This document shows positions 5,966 through 10,069 of a stretch of DNA of 10,069 nucleotides, in pieces. Position 1 is the stretch's first letter. Each line of letters begins with the position of its first letter. Source of the stretch: Pusillimonas sp. UBA6240 (GTDB lineage Bacteria > Pseudomonadota > Gammaproteobacteria > Burkholderiales > Burkholderiaceae_B); assembly GCA_002441445.1 (NCBI GenBank), contig DJWC01000058.1, forward strand, positions 1 through 10,069, given 5' to 3'. The notes under the pieces were generated by a model that worked only from the letters and a program-made list of their open reading frames with translations, was not told where the DNA came from and did no database searches. The translations under genes were made by a program, and so were the position numbers.

Positions 5966-7141
5966 ATGCGTGTCGTCATAGCTCCCGATTCATTCAAGGA
6001 AAGCCTCAGCGCAGCGGACGTGGCCAAAGCCATCGCCGAAGGCGTGCGCGATGCCATGCCCGATGCCGTCACGGTATGCGTCCCCATGGCCGATGGCGGG
6101 GAAGGGTCGCTCGACGCCGTCCTCGCGGCCAGCGGCGGCGAGCGCCGCAAGGCGCAAGTGCTGGACGCCAATGGCCAGTCCTGCGAAGCGAGCTGGGGCT
6201 GGCTGGGGGAAGGCCGCGCCTTCATCGAAATGGCGGCCGCGGCGGGGCTGGAGCAAATTCCCCCGGCGGAGCGCAAGCCCCTGCAGGCCAGCAGTTATGG
6301 CGTCGGGCAATTGATCAAGGCGGCGCTGGACGCGGGCGCCGTCCATATCGTGCTGGGCCTGGGCGGCAGCGCCACCAACGATGCGGGCGCCGGCCTGCTG
6401 CAGGCCCTGGGCGTGCGCCTGCTGGATGGCGGCGGGCACGAACTGCCCGCGGGCGGCGCCGCGCTGAAAATGCTCGACCGCATCTCCATGGAGGGCGTGG
6501 ACCCGCGCCTGCAGCGGGTCGAATTCGAAATCGCCGTGGACGTGGACAACCCCCTCTGCGGGCCGCGCGGCGCGTCCGCCATCTTCGGCCCGCAAAAAGG
6601 CGCCGACCCGCAGCAGGTGGCGGAGCTGGACGCGGCGCTGGCGCATTTCGCCGATGTCTGCGCGCGGCATTTCGGCAAAGACGAACGCAATATACCTGGC
6701 ATGGGCGCCGCCGGCGGCCTGGGCTTCGCCATCAAGACCTGCTTTTCCGCGCGTTTCAGGCCTGGGGTGGAGCTCGTCGCCGAACTGTCGGGGCTGGCCG
6801 ACGCCCTGCAAGGAGCCGATCTGGCCTTTACCGGCGAAGGACGCATGGATGCCCAGACCTTGCTGGGCAAGACGCCCGCCGGCGTGGCGCGCTATGCCGG
6901 CCGCCAGGGCATTCCCGTATTGGCCATCGTGGGCTCGCTGGGCGAGGGCTACGAAGCCTTGTATCAGGCGGGCATCACCGCCGCATTCAGCCTCGCGCCC
7001 GGCCCCATCAGCCTGGAACAGGCTTGCCGCCAGGCGCCGGCCTATCTGCGGCAGCGCGCCGGCGACTGCATGCGCACATGGCTTTCCGGATGGCAGGCCG
7101 CGCGGGCTTCCGCCGCCGCGGGCGAGGGCGGGCGCCCATGA
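5966..7141 (+). CDS. garK: Glycerate kinase (GarK/GlxK family)
   Basis: It phosphorylates D-glycerate with ATP; GarK/GlxK relatives make 2-phosphoglycerate, which enters lower glycolysis. All family blocks are present: IAPDSFKESLSA (5-16), PMADGGEGS (40-48), GLGGSATNDAGAG (131-143), DVDNPLCGPRGAS with FGPQKGA (192-213), PGMGAAGGLGF (245-254) and FTGEGRMDAQTLLGKTP (288-304). At 391 aa it is slightly longer than the usual 370-381, from an Ala/Gly-rich tail after about residue 376. I chose the ATG at 5966 because it gives the family N-terminus MRVVIAPDSF; a TTG at 5945 overlaps the upstream stop and would add seven unrelated residues. GAGGG at 5951-5955 is the likely ribosome site, with 10 bases of spacing. 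It lies between the hydroxypyruvate reductase and the SDR in one operon; its stop overlaps the SDR start (ATGA). Confidence 0.96.
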   Translation: MRVVIAPDSFKESLSAADVAKAIAEGVRDAMPDAVTVCVPMADGGEGSLDAVLAASGGERRKAQVLDANGQSCEASWGWLGEGRAFIEMAAAAGLEQIPPAERKPLQASSYGVGQLIKAALDAGAVHIVLGLGGSATNDAGAGLLQALGVRLLDGGGHELPAGGAALKMLDRISMEGVDPRLQRVEFEIAVDVDNPLCGPRGASAIFGPQKGADPQQVAELDAALAHFADVCARHFGKDERNIPGMGAAGGLGFAIKTCFSARFRPGVELVAELSGLADALQGADLAFTGEGRMDAQTLLGKTPAGVARYAGRQGIPVLAIVGSLGEGYEALYQAGITAAFSLAPGPISLEQACRQAPAYLRQRAGDCMRTWLSGWQAARASAAAGEGGRP

Positions 7142-7920
7142 CGGAAAGCAGCCGAGTCCCCGATTTTTCGCTGCGCGGCAAGCTGGCCCTGATCACCGGT
7201 TCGACCCAGGGGCTGGGACTGGCCATCGCCCAAGCCTATGCCGCTTATGGCGCGGGCGTCATCATCAATGGGCGCGATGCCGGCCGGGTGGAGCGCGTCG
7301 TATCCGGCCTGCGGACGGCCGGCCATCAGGCGCACGCCTTCGTTCACGACATCGGCCGGCTGGACGAGCAAGAGGCGGCGTACGATGCGCTATGCCGCGC
7401 CGCGGGCGTGCCCGACATCGTGGTGAACAATGTCGGCATACGCATACGCAAAGATCTGGCCGAAGCATCGCTCACGGAAATCCAGGAGCTGATCAACATC
7501 AATCTGGTCAGCGCGGTGAGCCTATCGCGCCTGGCCGCCGCGCGCATGCTCGCCCACGGCCTCGAAGGGCGTTTCATCACCATGACTTCCATTGCCGGGG
7601 AGCTCGCGCGCCCAGGGGATTCCATCTACCCCATCGCCAAGCAGGGACTGGCCGGCCTGGTGCGGGCGCTGGCCGTCGAGTACGGCGCGCGGGGCGTCAC
7701 CAGCAACGGCATCGCTCCCGGTACCTTCGCCACGGAAAGCAATGCCAGCCTGGCCGCCGATCCGGTCAAAGGCCCCATCGTGCTTGGCCGCAACCCCATG
7801 GCGCGCTGGGGCCAGCCGCATGAAATCACCGGCGCCGCCGTATTCCTGGCCTCGCCCGCGGCGTCCTATGTCAACGGGCACATCCTGGTGGTGGACGGCG
7901 GCTTTTCGATCACGTTCTAG
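7138..7920 (+). CDS. Short-chain dehydrogenase/reductase, gluconate 5-dehydrogenase-like
   Basis: A classical SDR of 260 aa. The cofactor motif TGSTQGLG is at 20-27; NNVG (usually NNAG) at 97-100; catalytic Asn122, Ser151, Tyr164 and Lys168 are all present (YPIAK), and IAPGTFATE follows at 192-200. The second beta strand ends INGRD (43-47), with Arg46 after a non-acidic residue, which favours NADP(H). The overall pattern, including NGRD, LININL and the VDGGF end, is closest to gluconate 5-dehydrogenase / polyol-type SDRs, but SDR substrates cannot be assigned reliably from motifs. Its ATG overlaps the kinase stop by 4 bases, implying translational coupling; GAGGG lies 9 bases upstream. With hydroxypyruvate reductase and glycerate kinase before it, I infer a role in converting a sugar acid or polyol on the way to glycerate. 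Its last 11 bases overlap the convergent LysR gene. Confidence 0.92.
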   Translation: MTESSRVPDFSLRGKLALITGSTQGLGLAIAQAYAAYGAGVIINGRDAGRVERVVSGLRTAGHQAHAFVHDIGRLDEQEAAYDALCRAAGVPDIVVNNVGIRIRKDLAEASLTEIQELININLVSAVSLSRLAAARMLAHGLEGRFITMTSIAGELARPGDSIYPIAKQGLAGLVRALAVEYGARGVTSNGIAPGTFATESNASLAADPVKGPIVLGRNPMARWGQPHEITGAAVFLASPAASYVNGHILVVDGGFSITF

Positions 7921-8854
7921 ACGCGGCGCCGGCTTCGGGGCCCAGCTCGGCCTTCAGATAGTCCACGAACGCCCGCACGGCCCGCGGGACATAGGCGCTG
8001 TAGGGCCGGATCGCGTAGATCGCATCGCCAAATACGCCCACCGGCTTCCAGCCGGGCAGCAGTTCGACCAGCCGGCCCGCGTCGACGTCTTCGCGGGCGC
8101 TGAAGTCGGGCAGCAGGGCGATGCCCTGGTCCGCCATGACCACGCCCCTCAGCGCTTCGCTGTTGTTGGCGCAGAAATTGCCTTTCACCGCCACGCTCAA
8201 GCGCTCGCCGGGACGCTTGGCCGGCTCGAAGCTCCAGGCGGGCGCGGCCGCCGAGCGCAGATAGTACAGGCAGTTGTGCGCGGCCAGGTCGGCGGGGGTT
8301 TTGGGCAGGCCATGGCCGGCGAGATAGGCGGGAGTGGCCACCAACAGCGTGGTGGAGGGCCGCAGCAGCCAGGCGACATGGGTTTCAGGCACGTTGGACG
8401 TGTGCCGCACAGCCAGGTCGAAGCCTTCCTGAGCAAGCGAGCTCAGGTGATCGGACAGTTCCATTTCAATGCGCACATCGGGGCACTGCCGCAGGAAGCC
8501 GCCGATCAGGGGGATGATTTTCTGCCGGCCCAGGGCCACCGGCGCCGTCACCCGCAGCACGCCGCGTGGCAGCTCCGCCAGGTCGCGTATGCTGTCGAAC
8601 CCTTGCTCGATGGCATTGAAAGCCTGGCGGGTGCCGTCCACCAGCGCTTGTCCGGCTTCGGTCAGGCGGACGCTGCGCGTCGTGCGCCGCACCAGCGCCA
8701 CACCCGACATCTGCTCCAGTTCGGCAATGCGCAGGCTGACGGCGCCTTTGCTGACGCCCAGCCGCTTGGCCGCCGCGGTATAGCTGCCCGCCGCGGCCAG
8801 CACGCCCAGCCAGTAGATGTGCGACCACTGCAATTCCTTTTTTTGTTCCTTCAT
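7910..8854 (-). CDS. LysR-family transcriptional regulator (CrgA-like group)
   Basis: A 314-aa DNA-binding regulator. The winged helix-turn-helix is at about residues 11-68 (AAAGSYTAAAKRLGV, SKGAVSLRIAELE, then RTTRSVRLTEAG), followed by a linker helix and a substrate-binding domain from about 97 to 300 (GVLRVTAP, FDLAVRHT, PAYLAGHG, GIALLPDF). These blocks match the CrgA-like branch of LysR proteins. I start at the ATG at 8854, not an upstream in-frame GTG at 8899, because GAGGAA (complement of 8861-8866) lies 6 bases before it. It is convergent with, and overlaps by 11 bp, the SDR gene, and is divergent from mmsA across 430 bp. Control of mmsA is the simplest inference; control of the glycerate operon is possible. 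The inducer is unknown. Confidence 0.95.
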   Translation of the reverse strand: MKEQKKELQWSHIYWLGVLAAAGSYTAAAKRLGVSKGAVSLRIAELEQMSGVALVRRTTRSVRLTEAGQALVDGTRQAFNAIEQGFDSIRDLAELPRGVLRVTAPVALGRQKIIPLIGGFLRQCPDVRIEMELSDHLSSLAQEGFDLAVRHTSNVPETHVAWLLRPSTTLLVATPAYLAGHGLPKTPADLAAHNCLYYLRSAAAPAWSFEPAKRPGERLSVAVKGNFCANNSEALRGVVMADQGIALLPDFSAREDVDAGRLVELLPGWKPVGVFGDAIYAIRPYSAYVPRAVRAFVDYLKAELGPEAGAASRT

Positions 8855-9001
8855 GCCATCTTCCTCGTTCGGTGCCCGTTCCACGCCGCTTTGCCGCACC
8901 GCTCTGGAGCCGGACCGCCTCCCATCCGGCCTTCACTGCTGATCCCGCCACGCGGACACGCAGGCTGGAGCGCCAGGTCCATACGGCCGTTGCGCGAATG
9001 C

Positions 9002-9062
9002 GCGGACGTAGCGGCCTTCGCGGCCGCAGCGTGGGCGTAAGGGCGTAGCGCCCGTCCTCCGC
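9002..9062. other. Cluster of nested GC hairpins
   Basis: GCGGCC (9011-9016) pairs with GGCCGC (9022-9027) over a 5-base loop. GGGCG (9041-9045) pairs with CGCCC (9049-9053) over a 3-base loop. Flanking GCGGA (9002-9006) pairs with TCCGC (9058-9062), enclosing both. A separate 12-base perfect palindrome, GGGCGGCCGCCC, follows at 9089-9100. The folded shape resembles a REP-type unit or a leader structure; chance pairing in GC-rich DNA is a real alternative. Confidence 0.45.
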
Positions 9063-9116
9063 GACTCCACTGGCAGGCGCAAGATGAAGGGCGGCCGCCC
9101 GCGGCCGACATTTGCA

Positions 9117-9155
9117 GGCACGCGCAGCAGGCACGCGCAGCAGGCGCGAGCAACA
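9117..9155. repeat. 13-bp tandem repeat, three units
   Basis: GGCACGCGCAGCA occurs twice in perfect tandem (9117-9129, 9130-9142), followed by GGCGCGAGCAACA (9143-9155), which differs at three of thirteen positions. It ends about 20 bases before the AT-rich dyad upstream of mmsA. Confidence 0.9.
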
Positions 9156-9175
9156 GGGACTCTCGCTGCTGCGTA

Positions 9176-9197
9176 ATTGTCTAATAAATTAAACAAT
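9176..9197. promoter_or_regulatory. 22-bp AT-rich dyad, candidate LysR operator
   Basis: The left arm ATTGTcTAAT (9176-9185) and right arm ATTAaACAAT (9188-9197) are complementary at 9 of 10 positions around a 2-base centre. It sits in a sharply AT-rich island within GC-rich DNA. Its centre is about 65 bases upstream of the start point predicted from the mmsA promoter, which is the usual location of the LysR recognition site. Binding by the adjacent LysR protein is inferred. A MarR- or GntR-type regulator could also use such a dyad. Confidence 0.65.
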
Positions 9198-9215
9198 GTA
9201 TCCAGTTCTACGCTC

Positions 9216-9244
9216 TTGTCGCGCCGCCGCGCGCTACCTATACT
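9216..9244 (+). promoter_or_regulatory. sigma70-type promoter for mmsA
   Basis: A -35-like TTGTCG (9216-9221) and a -10-like TATACT (9239-9244) are separated by exactly 17 bases. The start point would fall near 9251, leaving a leader of about 34 bases to the mmsA ATG. Immediately after the -10 lies a tandem GGTCCGGTCC (9245-9254), which could be a second protein site. Confidence 0.65.
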
Positions 9245-9284
9245 GGTCCGGTCCGAACCTATTCTCAACCTCCAGGAGATCCCC

Positions 9285-10069
9285 ATGAAAGACCAGAACG
9301 CAGCCAGCCGGCCTGCCTCCCAGCCCCCCTATACGGATGGCGGCGACGTCGTCAACTTTATCGGCGGGCGCGCCGTGCCCAGCAGCGGCAACCGCAAGCA
9401 GGACGTCTACAACCCCTCCACCGGCGCGGTCAGCCGCCAGGTGGTGCTTTCAACGCTGGAAGATGTGAACGCCGCGGTGGCGGCGGCCAAGGCGGCCGCG
9501 CCGGCGTGGGCCGACACGCCGCCGGTGCGGCGCGCCCGCATCCTGAACAAATTCCTGCAACTGATGAACGAGAACACCGACGCCTTGGCGGCCATGATCA
9601 CCGCCGAACACGGCAAGGTGTTCACCGATGCGCAAGGCGAAGTGGCGCGCGGCATAGACATCATCGAATTCGCCTGCGGCATACCGCAGTTGCTCAAGGG
9701 CGACTATACCGAACAGGTCGCCAACGGCATCGACAACTGGACCATGCGCCAGCCGCTGGGCGTGGTGGCGGGCATCACGCCCTTCAACTTCCCCTGCATG
9801 GTGCCGTGCTGGATGTTCCCCATGGCCATCGCCGCGGGCAACACCTTCATCCTCAAGCCCAGCGAACGCGACCCCAGCGCATCGCTGCTCATGGCCAGGT
9901 TGTTCCAGGAAGCCGGCCTGCCGGACGGCGTGTTCAACGTGGTGCAAGGCGACAAGCTGGTGGTGGACGCACTGCTCGAACATGCCGACGTGGCGGCGCT
10001 GAGCTTCGTGGGCTCCACGCCCATCGCCCAGTACATCTACGAGCGCGGCGCGCATTTCGGCAAGCGCGT
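9285..10069 (+). CDS. mmsA: Methylmalonate-semialdehyde dehydrogenase (CoA-acylating), 3' end missing
   Basis: It is the first 261 codons of an enzyme of about 500 aa that oxidises methylmalonate semialdehyde to propionyl-CoA with NAD and CoA (valine and, in related forms, inositol or beta-alanine breakdown). The aldehyde-dehydrogenase fold is clear: VVNFIGG and YNPSTG at the start, then TPFNFPCMVPCWMFP at 165-179, where Asn168 stabilises the intermediate, and AIAAGNTFILKPSERDPS (181-198) with Lys191 of the cofactor site. FVGST is at 241-245. The PFNFP...WMFP...KPSERDPS pattern is the hallmark of MmsA rather than other aldehyde dehydrogenases. The catalytic Cys lies beyond the edge. AGGAG six bases upstream sets the ATG. 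The N-terminus is about 15-20 residues longer than usual, with a polar, Pro-rich lead (2-20). Confidence 0.95.
   Translation, partial: MKDQNAASRPASQPPYTDGGDVVNFIGGRAVPSSGNRKQDVYNPSTGAVSRQVVLSTLEDVNAAVAAAKAAAPAWADTPPVRRARILNKFLQLMNENTDALAAMITAEHGKVFTDAQGEVARGIDIIEFACGIPQLLKGDYTEQVANGIDNWTMRQPLGVVAGITPFNFPCMVPCWMFPMAIAAGNTFILKPSERDPSASLLMARLFQEAGLPDGVFNVVQGDKLVVDALLEHADVAALSFVGSTPIAQYIYERGAHFGKR

Larger units (their letters stand above)
8855..9284. promoter_or_regulatory. LysR-mmsA divergent intergenic region
   Basis: This stretch holds no credible gene. The half nearer LysR (about 8870-9170) is GC-rich and full of short inverted and direct repeats; the half nearer mmsA turns sharply AT-rich at 9174-9203 and carries the dyad and promoter listed separately. 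The mmsA ribosome site is AGGAG at 9274-9278, six bases before its ATG. I could not pick a convincing promoter for the LysR gene. Confidence 0.7.

Noticed and set aside
7592..9040. 482-codon plus-strand frame over the SDR end and the LysR gene
   Set aside because: It is a shadow of the SDR gene and antisense to LysR; both real genes have complete motifs in their own frames.
8933..9286. 117-codon minus-strand frame upstream of LysR
   Set aside because: Composition is Arg/Ala-rich with no family resemblance, and it would run through the dyad and promoter of mmsA.

Overview
The window looks like chromosomal DNA from a GC-rich betaproteobacterium, most likely Burkholderiales and probably Alcaligenaceae (Bordetella/Achromobacter type). 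This is inferred from high GC, GC-rich third positions, abundant Liv-type ABC transport, a beta-class glutathione S-transferase and CrgA-like LysR regulators; no rRNA marker is present to confirm it. Nine protein genes are supported, two of them cut by the window edges. I see no tRNA, rRNA, transposase, phage gene or CRISPR array.

Layout. (1) 2-1309, plus strand: end of livG, then livF, the two ATPases of a branched-chain amino-acid (or related) ABC importer. (2) 1310-2004: a 695-base gene-free stretch between convergent genes, packed with structure: a 7-bp tandem array, a GC hairpin, a ~160-nt branched imperfect palindrome, and an abutting array of ~40-bp direct repeats. (3) 2005-4862, minus strand: a beta-class GST and an S9-family prolyl-oligopeptidase-like enzyme, separated by 380 bp filled by a degenerate 14-bp tandem array of about 24 units. 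(4) 4977-7920, plus strand, divergent from the peptidase: a tight three-gene operon encoding a D-2-hydroxyacid dehydrogenase (hydroxypyruvate/glyoxylate reductase type), a glycerate kinase and an SDR dehydrogenase (ATGA overlap between the last two). (5) 7910-8854, minus strand: a LysR regulator whose 3' end overlaps the SDR by 11 bp. (6) 8855-9284: divergent regulatory region with structured GC-rich DNA, a 13-bp triplicate repeat, an AT-rich 22-bp dyad and a good sigma70-like promoter. (7) 9285 to the edge: the first 261 codons of mmsA, methylmalonate-semialdehyde dehydrogenase.

How the genes work together. The 4977-7920 operon is a sugar-acid/hydroxyacid cassette: the dehydrogenase would reduce hydroxypyruvate (or a 2-keto acid) to D-glycerate, the kinase would pass D-glycerate into glycolysis as phosphoglycerate, and the SDR probably oxidises or reduces a polyol or aldonate feeding the same route. 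The LysR protein is best placed to control mmsA, because the dyad lies about 65 bp upstream of the predicted mmsA start point, the classical LysR site position.

The genes are ordinary. The unusual material is the intergenic DNA: two unrelated arrays sharing a 14-bp (2 x 7) period, and the large palindrome plus 40-bp repeat composite. These are what I would follow up.
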